DNA of 64,000 nucleotides from NCBI RefSeq assembly GCF_018390515.1, contig NZ_JAHBBK010000003.1, positions 620,001-684,000 of the forward strand, read 5' to 3'. The position numbers and the translations under genes were made by a program. This document shows positions 19,001 through 27,799 of this stretch, one piece after another. Source of the stretch: Mucilaginibacter sp. Bleaf8 (GTDB lineage Bacteria; Bacteroidota; Bacteroidia; Sphingobacteriales; Sphingobacteriaceae). Numbering within the stretch: the first letter of the stretch is position 1; each line of letters opens with the position of its first letter. The notes beneath the pieces are model-generated. The model had not been told where the DNA came from, searched no databases, and saw only the letters and a list, made by a program, of their open reading frames with translations.

Positions 19001-19401
19001 AAAAGTTAACGGACGATGAGATCCAGCAGTTGCTCGATGCCGGGAAGATGCCGTTAGATGATAACGACACGGAGCAAAAAATATATCAATCCTTATATGG
19101 CGCGCTAAAAAAGGAGCCGGCCTACGGTTTGCCTTACGGCTTTGCTACCAAAGTAACTACCCGCGTGCGTATCCTCAACGATAGCAAGCATACGTACCGG
19201 TTTTACCTGTGGGCATTTGGCGCGGGCCTGTTATTTGCGGCGCTGGTTTACCTGGGCGGGGCTATTTTCAGGCAACCCTACGCGTTTACCCTGTTCAGAT
19301 ATAAATGGGCCATCTTATTCAGTCTGGTTACCATCGTTGGTATTAAGTATGCCGACCACCGCATGCATTTGCAAATGCTTGCTAAAAGAAAGAGGATTTG
19401 A
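18997..19401 (+). CDS. Putative membrane partner (anti-sigma-like) of the ECF sigma factor
   Basis: A cytoplasmic N-terminal part (about 1-65) is followed by two transmembrane helices (FYLWAFGAGLLFAALVYLGG and WAILFSLVTIVGIKYA). There is no zinc-binding anti-sigma motif. The anti-sigma role is inferred from the ATGA overlap with the sigma gene and the cytoplasm-plus-membrane layout, as also seen in the pair at 42391-43514. Confidence 0.75.
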   Translation: MKKLTDDEIQQLLDAGKMPLDDNDTEQKIYQSLYGALKKEPAYGLPYGFATKVTTRVRILNDSKHTYRFYLWAFGAGLLFAALVYLGGAIFRQPYAFTLFRYKWAILFSLVTIVGIKYADHRMHLQMLAKRKRI

Positions 19402-19420
19402 GCGTATGTTACCTGTAATC

Positions 19421-19470
19421 ATCCCCACAACCACTGCCAGCCTTTTCAGTTGAGCAAGGGTTGTGGGGAT
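19421..19470. terminator. Possible bidirectional terminator between convergent genes
   Basis: ATCCCCACAACC (19421) pairs with GGTTGTGGGGAT (19459-19470) across a 26-base loop. T runs are poor, so this is a weaker call than the other hairpins. Confidence 0.5.
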
Positions 19471-19477
19471 TCCAAAA

Positions 19478-22276
19478 TTAACTTCTTGATACCTGGAACC
19501 CGTTAGACGATACGGACCATTCTACAAAGCGGGCCCGGTTGTTTATCGGGTTGGCGTTAAGTATCTGGCGTATGCGTAAAGCCGCTTCCACATCTTTGGC
19601 AAACAACAGCATATACCCGCCGCCGCCTGCACCCAATAGTTTGCAGCTGATAATGTAATCCTGAATGCGATCAATAATAGCCTGTGTTTCGGGCGTGTTG
19701 GTGCCGCCGTCGAGTTGTTGGTTTAAATTCCAGCTTATGCCGGCTGCGATGGCTACCTGCTCCAGGTTGTTGTACTGAAAGGCCTCGTAGGTTTTAACGG
19801 CATGGTGATTCATCTCTTCCAGTATGCTCAGGTATTTATTACCGTTCAGGAACATGCCTTTCACAATCTCGGCCAGTATGTTTTTGGCTACACGGGTTAT
19901 ACCGGTATAGTACAACAGTACCGAAGCTGCGGCTGGTTCACGCAAAATCTGGTCGGGAGCCCAGCGTACGGTGGGTTGTTGAATAATTCCGGGGTTGCTT
20001 TCCAGTAGTTTAACGCCGCCAAAAACACCGCCGTACTGATCCTGCCAGCCGCCGCCGGTGGTCAGCATTTGTTCTAAAACCAATGTGCGCGAGGCAATGG
20101 TATATTTATCCCACTTCAAATCACAAAAGTCGCTCAAAGTACCCAGTACCGTACTGGCTAATATGGAGCTGGTGCCTAAGCCCGACCCTTTTGGAATAGC
20201 CGCAAGCAGCGATATTTCGATACCCATGCCAAATGATTTAAGATGATCCTGCAGGGAACTATATCTGTTTGCCGAAAAATCCGGACTAAAGCCTGCCAGG
20301 CAAAGGGCTGCTTTGGGTATGGAAAAGGCAGAGCCTACCGCATTATAATTGTGCAGGTCCTCGTAGGTGGTTACATCTTCTTTAACGCCCAGGTCAATAG
20401 AGCGGAGGGTGATGGTATATTCTGTCGATGGCTTAATAAACACCTGTAATGGCGGCTGCCCGTTAAGCTCTACGGCCAGGTTAAGCACTTTACCACCGTT
20501 GATAATGCAGTTGGGTGGAGTATCCGTCCAGCCGCCGGCTAAATCAAGGCGGATAGGGCTCCGGCCCCAAACAATCTGGTCGGGCTGTACATCCAGCAGG
20601 GGTTCGGTAAGTTCGGTTTTGGCCGTTTCGATGATCGTGTCACGGAGTAAACCAAATGCTTTGGCCTCATGGGCCTGTGCTGCTGCAGACTTATCGCCTC
20701 CGGTAACCAATACCTCACTCCTGAACATCTGGTCGTGCAGTTGCGTTAGCAGAGGCGCATTTGCTGGCAGTTCTGGAGGCAAAGGCAAACCTGCATTTTT
20801 GAAAACAGATGCTGCATGCTTTAAATCGAGCTGGTAAAACACGGAACGGTTCCAGTTGCGGGCCATGGCGGCCAGGTTTTGTTCCAGATAAGTGTTGCGT
20901 TGTGCGTATTGCCGGTGTAAATTCACCTCATCGGCAATGGCTGCTGCACTGATAAGCTTGCGGCCGCTTTCTGCATAACTAAAAGGGTTATCTATGAGGT
21001 ACTGTATAGCTTCTTCAGTTAATTCATTTTTTGGGAATAACTGATAAACCGGTTCATTAAACCAATCGTCTGTATTATAGCCTTTATCTGCTCCCTGGCC
21101 GCGCTTAGGTAATTGCGGGTCATAAAAATCATAAACCCTGATGCACCATTCGTTATCATCGCCAACCGGTATAAAGTCCAGGCAGGTTTCGGCAGGCAGG
21201 GAAAGTGCCCAGTCGTTTTCGGGTACCCCGGTTATGATATGTTTTTTCTGCAATTGCCAATTTGCGCCAACGCAGCTATTTTCAATCCATATCTGGCAGT
21301 TACTACCGGTAAACTGAAATTGCGTAACCGCATTCTGCGTAAAAATATCGGCGCTGGGCTTAATTTTATTATGCCATATCTCTTCCTGGTTTTTTACGAG
21401 GTTCTGTAGCTTAGTAGTCGATTCTATCAGTTCAGCACTGGTACCAAAATGATAAAATTCGCCTTTGGGCAAAGGCACAATGGCTACAGTTAACTCGTTA
21501 ATCGCTTTATCTATCAGTGTTGGGTTTTTGCCCAAGGCCTGCCCATAAGTGGTATACATATCGTAAAACGATGGTATACCGCCGGTAAAGTTGCCGGCAG
21601 TTTCATCCCATCCGCAACGCTCCAGCATTACCCGCAAAGCTTTCGGGCTAAAAAGCCATACGCCTATATCAATTAAAAAGAGGTGATCGGCCTGTAGCTC
21701 CTGTATTGTTTCGATGGATGGTTTTTGCAGGGTAAAAGCCAGTTCTTTGGGCGAACTCTTTTTAGCAAAAAAAACACCGTGTGCCGATGCCTTTTCAGCC
21801 TGTTCCCATAAGCCAAAACAAACAATATCGGCATCCGGTATTTCAGGCAGGGCGCCTTCCGTGCGGATCAGTACATCGCCGCTGGCTACCAGGTGGTTTA
21901 ATCGTTCGGGCGCTTTATTGAGTATTTCATGAAATAACGGCGTTTGCAAGTCAATCAGCGACTGGTTGATTTTTTGTCCTCTTTTCCATCTGAAAATAGG
22001 CATCGGTGTAAAAACTTTACCTACTGGTGCATAAGCTGGCAACCTTCGGCTTTGTCCGCCGGCGTGTATAATCACCCTTTTTTCGCGGGGCAGCCAATCG
22101 GCCATGCTGCAGGCCGGCTCTTCATGCTGCCAAGCATCATACAGCAAATTGGCTGTACCGCCGCCCGAGCCAACTTTTCCTTCTTTTGGATCGGAACCGA
22201 AAAAATAATCTTCCTGAGCAAAATAAGTGTCACCAAAGTTTTTGAAGGCCGGAGGCGTGGTTAATAGTTTTTTCAC
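19478..22276 (-). CDS. fkp: Bifunctional L-fucokinase / L-fucose-1-P guanylyltransferase
   Basis: Converts free L-fucose to GDP-fucose for fucosylated surface glycans. The N-terminal half is the nucleotidyltransferase (GSGGGTANLL, HAGGQSRRLPAYAPVGK). The C-terminal half is a GHMP kinase (VWGRSPIRLDLAGGWTDTPP, AIPKGSGLGTSSI, KLLGAGGGGYM). The product ends GFQVSRS, as I recall for Bacteroides fragilis Fkp. No ATG is available: GTG at 22276 (KKLLTTPPAF) best matches the Fkp N-terminus; TTG at 22300 would add eight residues. It is transcribed alone and convergent with the sigma/anti-sigma pair. Confidence 0.95.
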   Translation of the reverse strand: MKKLLTTPPAFKNFGDTYFAQEDYFFGSDPKEGKVGSGGGTANLLYDAWQHEEPACSMADWLPREKRVIIHAGGQSRRLPAYAPVGKVFTPMPIFRWKRGQKINQSLIDLQTPLFHEILNKAPERLNHLVASGDVLIRTEGALPEIPDADIVCFGLWEQAEKASAHGVFFAKKSSPKELAFTLQKPSIETIQELQADHLFLIDIGVWLFSPKALRVMLERCGWDETAGNFTGGIPSFYDMYTTYGQALGKNPTLIDKAINELTVAIVPLPKGEFYHFGTSAELIESTTKLQNLVKNQEEIWHNKIKPSADIFTQNAVTQFQFTGSNCQIWIENSCVGANWQLQKKHIITGVPENDWALSLPAETCLDFIPVGDDNEWCIRVYDFYDPQLPKRGQGADKGYNTDDWFNEPVYQLFPKNELTEEAIQYLIDNPFSYAESGRKLISAAAIADEVNLHRQYAQRNTYLEQNLAAMARNWNRSVFYQLDLKHAASVFKNAGLPLPPELPANAPLLTQLHDQMFRSEVLVTGGDKSAAAQAHEAKAFGLLRDTIIETAKTELTEPLLDVQPDQIVWGRSPIRLDLAGGWTDTPPNCIINGGKVLNLAVELNGQPPLQVFIKPSTEYTITLRSIDLGVKEDVTTYEDLHNYNAVGSAFSIPKAALCLAGFSPDFSANRYSSLQDHLKSFGMGIEISLLAAIPKGSGLGTSSILASTVLGTLSDFCDLKWDKYTIASRTLVLEQMLTTGGGWQDQYGGVFGGVKLLESNPGIIQQPTVRWAPDQILREPAAASVLLYYTGITRVAKNILAEIVKGMFLNGNKYLSILEEMNHHAVKTYEAFQYNNLEQVAIAAGISWNLNQQLDGGTNTPETQAIIDRIQDYIISCKLLGAGGGGYMLLFAKDVEAALRIRQILNANPINNRARFVEWSVSSNGFQVSRS

Positions 22277-22424
22277 AGATGGTATTGTTGCGTTATTCAA
22301 AAGGAGGCTGAATTTTGTGAATAAATATAGCCCTTGTTGTATTACATTGACAAAGATTTTGTGAATGAATTAGTATAACCTTACTTAACACAAAGAGATT
22401 GAATATTAATAATGCACAAAAAAA

Positions 22425-22445
22425 GCATCCCTTTTCAAGGAATGC
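22425..22445 (-). terminator. Terminator of the PRISE reductase gene
   Basis: On the minus strand GCATTCCTT pairs with AAGGGATGC (one internal mismatch) around a short loop, followed by seven T. Confidence 0.8.
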
Positions 22446-22479
22446 CTATAGTAGATGTCTGAAAAACTCGGCTTATAGC

Positions 22480-23547
22480 TTACGGAATCAATCTTTCAGT
22501 ACGTAGCTTTTCAAACAGGTCGTAGAACGACTCACGGGTGTCCTGATACACCGTAAAACCCAGCTTACGGCTTTTTGCCATATCGGTCATCACTTCAATA
22601 GGGCGGCCTAAGTCCAGATCGGTATGCCAGGCCGATGCTAACCGGTTTAGGTCAGGTTCTTTTAACTGATACTTTGCGGCAATTTCCTTCCATATAGGTG
22701 CATCAGCTGCCATCTCGGTTTCCAGGGGTTGAATGCTGCCATCAAAGCCGGCCGGCGTTATGTCAAACCAGCCAGCCAGCTGTTTCCACAACCAGCTCCA
22801 GCGAAACACATCTCCATTGGCCACATTAAACGCCTGGTTACGTGCAGCATCAGTAGTAGATGCCCAGATAAGGTGTTTGGCCAGCAACCGGGCGTCCGTT
22901 ACGTCTGATAGCCCGTTCCATTGTGCAGCAGAGCCGGGAAACTGGAACGGTCTGCCGGTTTCTTTGCAAATACTGGCATATACAGCCAGCGTGGTACCCA
23001 TATTCATGAGGTTGCCTACCGCTTTACCGATAACGCTATGCGGGCGGTGGATACTCCAGGTAAAGCCATCGCGTTCGGCAGCCGCATACACTTCGTCTTC
23101 CTGGGCGTAGTAAAAGTTTTCGATATCCAGGCGCGGGTGTTCTTCACGCACGGGCGTTTCGGGTAAAGTACCGGCCTGGGCGTAAGCCTCAAAAGGGCCC
23201 AGATAGTGCTTCAGACCAGTAACCAGTGCTACATGTTGTACCGTCTTTTTGGGCGACAATGCATTAAGCAGGTTGCGTACCATCAGGCTATTTACGCGAA
23301 TGTTCTCAGCCTCGGTTTCATTACGCATCCAACTGGTGATGTATACATGAGTAGGTTGTATATCGGCCAAACTTTGGCTCAAACTTTCTGGGTTGAGCAA
23401 ATCAGCAGCAACTGGGTAAAGCCCGGCAAGCTCCGTTTGCGGATTACGGGCCAAGCCATAGGTTATCCAGCCTTCGGCAATCAGCTTTTCAGCCAAATTG
23501 CTGCCGGTAATGCCGCTTGCGCCAACAACTAATGCAATCTTTTCCAT
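22480..23547 (-). CDS. PRISE-type NAD(P)-dependent enone reductase (355 aa)
   Basis: The cofactor motif GASGITGSNL, the lysine motif TGLKHYLGPF (Lys113) and the tyrosine motif ENFYYAQED (Tyr146/147) are those of the progesterone 5-beta-reductase/iridoid synthase-like (PRISE) family, whose members reduce activated C=C bonds. The C-terminal FRWSWLWKQLAGWF is also typical. It is a paralogue of the gene at 9449 but has both catalytic residues. The physiological substrate is unknown. Its upstream neighbour on the same strand is a Crp-like regulator, 108 bases away. Confidence 0.88.
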   Translation of the reverse strand: MEKIALVVGASGITGSNLAEKLIAEGWITYGLARNPQTELAGLYPVAADLLNPESLSQSLADIQPTHVYITSWMRNETEAENIRVNSLMVRNLLNALSPKKTVQHVALVTGLKHYLGPFEAYAQAGTLPETPVREEHPRLDIENFYYAQEDEVYAAAERDGFTWSIHRPHSVIGKAVGNLMNMGTTLAVYASICKETGRPFQFPGSAAQWNGLSDVTDARLLAKHLIWASTTDAARNQAFNVANGDVFRWSWLWKQLAGWFDITPAGFDGSIQPLETEMAADAPIWKEIAAKYQLKEPDLNRLASAWHTDLDLGRPIEVMTDMAKSRKLGFTVYQDTRESFYDLFEKLRTERLIP

Positions 23548-23655
23548 ATCTAAATTACCTCACTATTTATCAGTATGTTTTAAAAAGCAATAGTCGGGAG
23601 TAAATAAATGTAGGCAAAGGACATACCGCACAAAAAACAAGTGAGCTATATCACA

Positions 23656-24222
23656 CTAACCAGCTGCCAAACGGCTTAGCGTTTCGCGCGATACACCCAG
23701 ATAAGAAGCAATCAGCGCTTTGGGTAACCGTTGTAGTAAGGTAGGATACAATTGTGCAAACTGGTGGTAGCGCTCATCGGCGCTTTGGCTTAAAAGCGAC
23801 AGGATTCTTCGCTGCAGGGCTATGTAGCCGGCAGCGGTTTTTTTCAGGAAAAAATATTCCATCTTTTGCAGCTCGGCACACAGTTGTTCCCGGCTATCAA
23901 TCGAAATATAATACACGTCGGTATCTTCAATACAATCCACATGCAGTGTGGCCGGCGTGCGGTTATGAAAGGCCTGAGGATCGGATATCCACCAATCTTC
24001 CATTGCAAACTGCAGGATGTGCGTTTTACCGTCATCATCAATATAAAAGGATTTCAACAACCCCTTTACCACAAAATGGTCGTTGGGTGCCATATCGCCA
24101 GCTTGCACCACATACTGGTGCTTTTTGTAAGTGCGGAATGAAAAATACGAAAGCACCAGATGAAACTCATCATCCGTAAGTTGTACAATCTTTTCAATCT
24201 GGTGCCTGAGTAATTGCTCCAT
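23656..24222 (-). CDS. Crp/Fnr-family transcriptional regulator
   Basis: An N-terminal cyclic-nucleotide-binding-like beta-barrel (about 10-115) is followed by a C-terminal helix-turn-helix (LPKALIASYLGVSRETLSRL). The start is set at ATG 24222 (MEQLLRHQIEKIV); a longer frame from 24249 begins right behind the stop of the HPP gene. Many Bacteroidota Crp-like proteins of this length have lost cAMP-contacting residues, so the ligand is uncertain. It lies directly after the HPP gene and is probably cotranscribed. Confidence 0.87.
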   Translation of the reverse strand: MEQLLRHQIEKIVQLTDDEFHLVLSYFSFRTYKKHQYVVQAGDMAPNDHFVVKGLLKSFYIDDDGKTHILQFAMEDWWISDPQAFHNRTPATLHVDCIEDTDVYYISIDSREQLCAELQKMEYFFLKKTAAGYIALQRRILSLLSQSADERYHQFAQLYPTLLQRLPKALIASYLGVSRETLSRLAAG

Positions 24223-24249
24223 ACCAGCTTTATATGCTGATGGTACCAT

Positions 24250-24840
24250 TTAGTGGTGATGATACTTACGCTGCCATATTTTATACCAGCCTTTGTTTTT
24301 TGGATAACTGCGGTGCGGTGTAATGTTATTGCAAACCATAGCAACCAAAAACAAGATGAGCACGCCCGATAGCACCGGACTTAGCACATACAAATAACCC
24401 AGCGCCTGTATTTTGGCTGATCCTATATTGGCTATCAATGCCGTAGCACCGCCCGGCGGGTGCAGGGTTTTGGTGATCTGCATGGCTACGATGGCCAGCG
24501 CTACAGACAGTGCGCTGGATAACCACACCTCGCCGGGTATGAGTTTATGTATGGTAACGCCCACCAGGGCGCAAACTACGTGGCCACCTATGAGGTTTCG
24601 GGGCTGCGCCAGCGGGCTGTTGATGATGCCATATATGAGCACCGACGATGCACCGAACGAGCCTATCATGAACAGGTTATCGTAAGCGGTAAAGTACTTG
24701 CTGTTCAAAAACCCAATAATGGCAATACCTAAAAAAGAGCCGATAAAGGTCCAGAGGTGTTCCTTAAAATCAATGAGTGTTTCCTGGTAAATAATGTACT
24801 TTGCCCGCCGGGCGTGGTGCCGTATTCTGTGTCGCATCAT
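24250..24840 (-). CDS. HPP-family integral membrane protein
   Basis: It has four or more hydrophobic helices and the diagnostic segment KTLHPPGGATAL that names the family; some HPP proteins transport nitrite, but the role here is unknown. ATG at 24840 is chosen over a TTG three codons upstream. The N-terminus is very basic and the C-terminus ends in three histidines. The Crp-like gene follows within 30 bases. Confidence 0.88.
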   Translation of the reverse strand: MMRHRIRHHARRAKYIIYQETLIDFKEHLWTFIGSFLGIAIIGFLNSKYFTAYDNLFMIGSFGASSVLIYGIINSPLAQPRNLIGGHVVCALVGVTIHKLIPGEVWLSSALSVALAIVAMQITKTLHPPGGATALIANIGSAKIQALGYLYVLSPVLSGVLILFLVAMVCNNITPHRSYPKNKGWYKIWQRKYHHH

Positions 24841-24913
24841 TACCCGCAAAACTACGCGGTTTACAGATAAGTTAAAGGAACGATTTTAAATCAGGCAGCG
24901 GCTACAAACAATA

Positions 24914-24941
24914 AAGGGGCAAAGAATATTCTTTGCCCCTT
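24914..24941 (-). terminator. Palindromic terminator-like hairpin after the SDR pair
   Basis: A perfect 28-base palindrome (half-site AAGGGGCAAAGAAT) lies 46 bases beyond the SDR stop. The minus strand continues TTTATTGTTTG, a weak T tract. Confidence 0.65.
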
Positions 24942-24986
24942 CCTAAAACAACATATAAACTTACGACCTATGAGCCGAAAGTGCGT

Positions 24987-25745
24987 TTAGGCCTGCATGC
25001 CGCCGTCAATCACCTGCAGGCTACCGGTAATGAATTTGCTTTCGTCTGATGCCAGGAAGGCCACCAGGTCGGCAATCTCATCAGGTTGTGCATAGCGGCC
25101 CAGCGGAATGTTCTTTTCCAGTTCGGCTTTAGCTGCTGCGGCATCGGCCGAATTGAATCCGGCTTCGAGCGAGCGCATCATGCGGTTATCAACCGGCGAC
25201 GGGTGCACAGTATTTACCCTTATTTTGCGAGGAGCTGCTTCCAACGCCACACTGCGCATAATCCCGATAACAGCATGCTTACTGGTGTTGTAAGCGCTGG
25301 TACCCGGCGAGCCGCTTAAGCCCGCTACCGATGAGGTAATGATGAGGCTGCCGCCATCGCTCATGTAGGGCAACACATACTTACAGCCCAGCCAAACACC
25401 TTTCACGTTAACGGCAATCACTTTATCAAATACTTCTTCGGGGTATTCGGCAATAGGTTTAACTACGCCTTCAATACCAGCGTTGTTAAAAAAGATATCT
25501 ATTTTGCCTAAGCGCTCGGCAGCGGTTTTGGCATATTGTTCTACACTGGCGCTTTGGGTAACATCGGTCACAATATAGCTTGCATTGTCGGTACCTAAGG
25601 AGTTGATGGCTTTTTGCAACGCCTCTTCACTTAAATCAACCAGCACTACACGGGCGCCGCCATCCAGCAGCTTTTGGGCTGTTATTAAACCGATAGAACC
25701 GGCACCGCCGGTAATTACGGCAGTTTTATTTTCAAATCTTTTCAT
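24987..25745 (-). CDS. SDR-family oxidoreductase
   Basis: A classical short-chain dehydrogenase: TGGAGSIG cofactor motif, NNAG, catalytic Ser in ITSSVAG and YNTSK (Tyr-x3-Lys), 252 aa from the ATG at 25745 (MKRFENKTAV). It follows a second SDR by 16 bases, forming a two-gene unit. The acidic residue after the second strand (VDLSEE) suggests NAD(H) rather than NADP(H) preference. The substrate is unknown. Confidence 0.88.
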   Translation of the reverse strand: MKRFENKTAVITGGAGSIGLITAQKLLDGGARVVLVDLSEEALQKAINSLGTDNASYIVTDVTQSASVEQYAKTAAERLGKIDIFFNNAGIEGVVKPIAEYPEEVFDKVIAVNVKGVWLGCKYVLPYMSDGGSLIITSSVAGLSGSPGTSAYNTSKHAVIGIMRSVALEAAPRKIRVNTVHPSPVDNRMMRSLEAGFNSADAAAAKAELEKNIPLGRYAQPDEIADLVAFLASDESKFITGSLQVIDGGMQA

Positions 25746-25761
25746 AATTATCTGCTTTAAA

Positions 25762-26508
25762 TTATTGCGCCAGATAGCCGCCATCCACATTGTAATAAGA
25801 TCCGGTTACGAAGGATGCTTTGTCTGAGCTTAACCACAGCACCAGCTCGGCCACTTCTTCGGGTTGACCTAAGCGGCCAATAGGGTGCAGGCCGGTTAGG
25901 GCATCGTAAGCAGCCTGGTCTAAATTATCTTTAACCAATGGGGTTTCAATATAACCCGGACCAACGGAGTTGATGCGGATGTTTTGCTGTGCATACTCTA
26001 AAGCCGCGGTTTTGGTTAAGCCTACTACACCATGTTTGGCAGCCACATAAGCTGCGGAATTTTTGGTGCCTACCTGCCCCAATATGGAGGCCATATTAAT
26101 GATGGAGCCGCCACCGCTTTTCAGGATAGCCGGTATTTGGTAGCGCATGCCATAAAATACGCCCGAAAGATTAATAGCAATCACTTTTTCCCAACCATCA
26201 ACCGGGTAGTCGCCCACATGGGCCAGCGGGCCGCCAATGCCGGCATTGTTACAGGTAATATGCAGAGCGCCATATTGCTGCAGGGTTTGTGCTACTAAAG
26301 CCTCATTTTCTTCGGGTTTTGACGTATCGGCTTTAATAAAAAAAGCATCGCCGCCGTTGGCTTTAATTTCGTCGACCACGGCTAAGGCTCCTTTATCTGC
26401 AATATCACTTACAATTACTTTTGCGCCTGCGGCGGCATATTTTAAAGCTATTTGTTTACCAATTCCTGATCCTGCACCGGTTACCAGTGCTACTTTATCG
26501 TTTAACAT
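25762..26508 (-). CDS. SDR-family oxidoreductase (glucose-1-dehydrogenase-like)
   Basis: TGAGSGIG, NNAG, NMASILGQ and the catalytic YVAAK are all present in a 248-aa protein ending GGYLAQ. The VSDIAD stretch predicts NAD preference. It is the first gene of the SDR pair and lies downstream of, and in the same direction as, an AraC regulator (121 bases between), its likely regulator. Substrate unknown. Confidence 0.88.
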   Translation of the reverse strand: MLNDKVALVTGAGSGIGKQIALKYAAAGAKVIVSDIADKGALAVVDEIKANGGDAFFIKADTSKPEENEALVAQTLQQYGALHITCNNAGIGGPLAHVGDYPVDGWEKVIAINLSGVFYGMRYQIPAILKSGGGSIINMASILGQVGTKNSAAYVAAKHGVVGLTKTAALEYAQQNIRINSVGPGYIETPLVKDNLDQAAYDALTGLHPIGRLGQPEEVAELVLWLSSDKASFVTGSYYNVDGGYLAQ

Positions 26509-26629
26509 AAGCGTTATATTTTAGTAAAACATTCGCTATTAAAACGCCGGAACTGGATTTTTGAGTTGTGCAATCGACCGTACAATCGTCGCGCATATTA
26601 GCACAATCTGGAAATTGGACTTAGAGTGG

Positions 26630-27454
26630 TTAGCAAAAGGCATCGGCCCGGAACTGCTCGGGCGTAAGGCCGGTTTGCTTTTTAAAGAAGCGGCTAAAAT
26701 AGGATTGGCCATTGAAGCCCAGATCAATAGCAATTTCTTTTATGGATTTGGCACTGTGGCAAAGTTCGCGCTTGGCTTCTAAAATCAGATAGGCGTAAAT
26801 AAGCTGGCTCACAGTAATGTTGAGCCGCATTTTCACAATCTGGTTCAGGCGTTTGGCGGTAAGCCCAATTTTATCAGCGTAAAAATCAGTAAGCTTTTGC
26901 GTTTTGTAATGGGTGCTCACCAACTGGAAAAGCTTTTTCAGCCGCTCATCATGGTAAATGCCCGGCGTGTTGGCATCATTGCTAATGCGGTACAGGTGGG
27001 TTAAAAATGCTTCGGTATACCAATGCAATAGTTTTTGATGATTCTGGCCCCTGTTTTCGAACATCATCAAATCAAACAGCTGCTGGAGAGGTGTAAGCAA
27101 GTGATCGGGTATTTGTATGCCCTCGTTTTGGAAGGGGATGAAGAGCAGGCGCAGTTCATCCTCCTCAATATGGTCAAAAAAGTTGTTGTTAAAAATGATG
27201 ATCCGGGAAGCCACTGCTGCATTGGGCAGTGCATGTACCTGGTTGCGGGCCAGCAGGTACACGGTATTGTTGCGGATGGGGTAAGGCTTAAAATCGATAT
27301 AGTGTGTACCGGCATCTTCCAAAAACCAGATCATGGCAAAGAAGTCGATACGGTGACTGGCACTAAAATCGCCTGGCGCAATTTCGGATGATGGCGCAGC
27401 AAAAAAGGTAATATGATCTAAGCGGTGTACCGGAATGTTATTGCTGCTACTCAA
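26630..27454 (-). CDS. AraC-family transcriptional regulator, non-ATG start
   Basis: The C-terminal double helix-turn-helix (DKIGLTAKRLNQIVKMRLNI and ELCHSAKSIKEIAIDLGFNG) is followed by the family signature SYFSRFFKKQTGLTPEQFR. The N-terminal part is a cupin-like ligand domain. No ATG exists in frame before the stop 110 bases upstream, so the start is TTG at 27454 or another rare codon. It precedes the SDR pair and is divergent from the siderophore receptor. Confidence 0.85.
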   Translation of the reverse strand: MSSSNNIPVHRLDHITFFAAPSSEIAPGDFSASHRIDFFAMIWFLEDAGTHYIDFKPYPIRNNTVYLLARNQVHALPNAAVASRIIIFNNNFFDHIEEDELRLLFIPFQNEGIQIPDHLLTPLQQLFDLMMFENRGQNHQKLLHWYTEAFLTHLYRISNDANTPGIYHDERLKKLFQLVSTHYKTQKLTDFYADKIGLTAKRLNQIVKMRLNITVSQLIYAYLILEAKRELCHSAKSIKEIAIDLGFNGQSYFSRFFKKQTGLTPEQFRADAFC

Positions 27455-27671
27455 ACCATTAATAATTAAGTGAGCGGTTGCGTACCTGGCGTACCCTGCC
27501 TTCTTCTGCTTCCGGAAAGCAGCAGGTATGTACCGGCAAACAGTGCATCGGCTATTTGATACCTATAACCCGCTAATTCAAAACTTGTTCAGATAAATAT
27601 AATACTGACTTCTATAGCCCATCCGCAGCTATAATGCATGTGCAAAGTAACAGTTAAACGTTTTATAAGTT
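27455..27671. other. Intergenic region between AraC and siderophore receptor genes
   Basis: No convincing ORF or RNA gene. It presumably holds the AraC promoter; I found no clear element there. Confidence 0.4.
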
Positions 27672-27706
27672 CTTATTTGGATTAAGTCCAAATAAGGTTA
27701 TATTTG
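27672..27706 (+). promoter_or_regulatory. Promoter with embedded perfect palindrome (probable iron operator)
   Basis: TTTG at 27676-27679 and TATATTTG at 27699-27706, 19 bases apart, match the Bacteroidota promoter. A perfect palindrome (CTTATTTGGA, 5-base spacer, TCCAAATAAG; 27672-27696) covers the -33 box and reaches the -7 box. Its position before a TonB siderophore receptor suggests a Fur-type repressor site; the regulator is inferred. Confidence 0.7.
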
Positions 27707-27724
27707 TCACGGCAATATAAAATT

Positions 27725-27772
27725 GAGCCGCACAGCGGGAACTGTACGGCTCGTCCCAGCGGGAACTGGGAT
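27725..27772 (+). other. Twin leader hairpins with identical CGGGAA loops
   Basis: Hairpin 1 (27725-27752): GAGCCG/CGGCTC, a C-A mismatch, then ACAG/CTGT around CGGGAA. Hairpin 2 (27753-27772): TCCCAG/CTGGGA plus a G-U pair around the same CGGGAA loop. TGCTT (27772) could further pair with AAGCA (27795-27799) just before the start codon. Probable RNA regulatory element in the receptor leader; no known riboswitch class recognised. Confidence 0.6.
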
Positions 27773-27799
27773 GCTTCTCAAAGTGTGATTTAAAAAGCA

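Noticed and set aside
20367..20837. 156-codon open frame antisense to fkp
   Set aside because: Shadow of a strongly conserved enzyme gene; no start context, no domain.
24914..24941. Operator for the SDR pair
   Set aside because: The palindrome lies behind, not before, the genes and resembles a terminator more than a promoter site.
27725..27772. Guanidine-II (mini-ykkC) riboswitch or CsrA sites
   Set aside because: Two-hairpin layout is similar, but loops are CGGGAA and not ACGR; CsrA is generally missing from Bacteroidota. Kept as an unclassified element.
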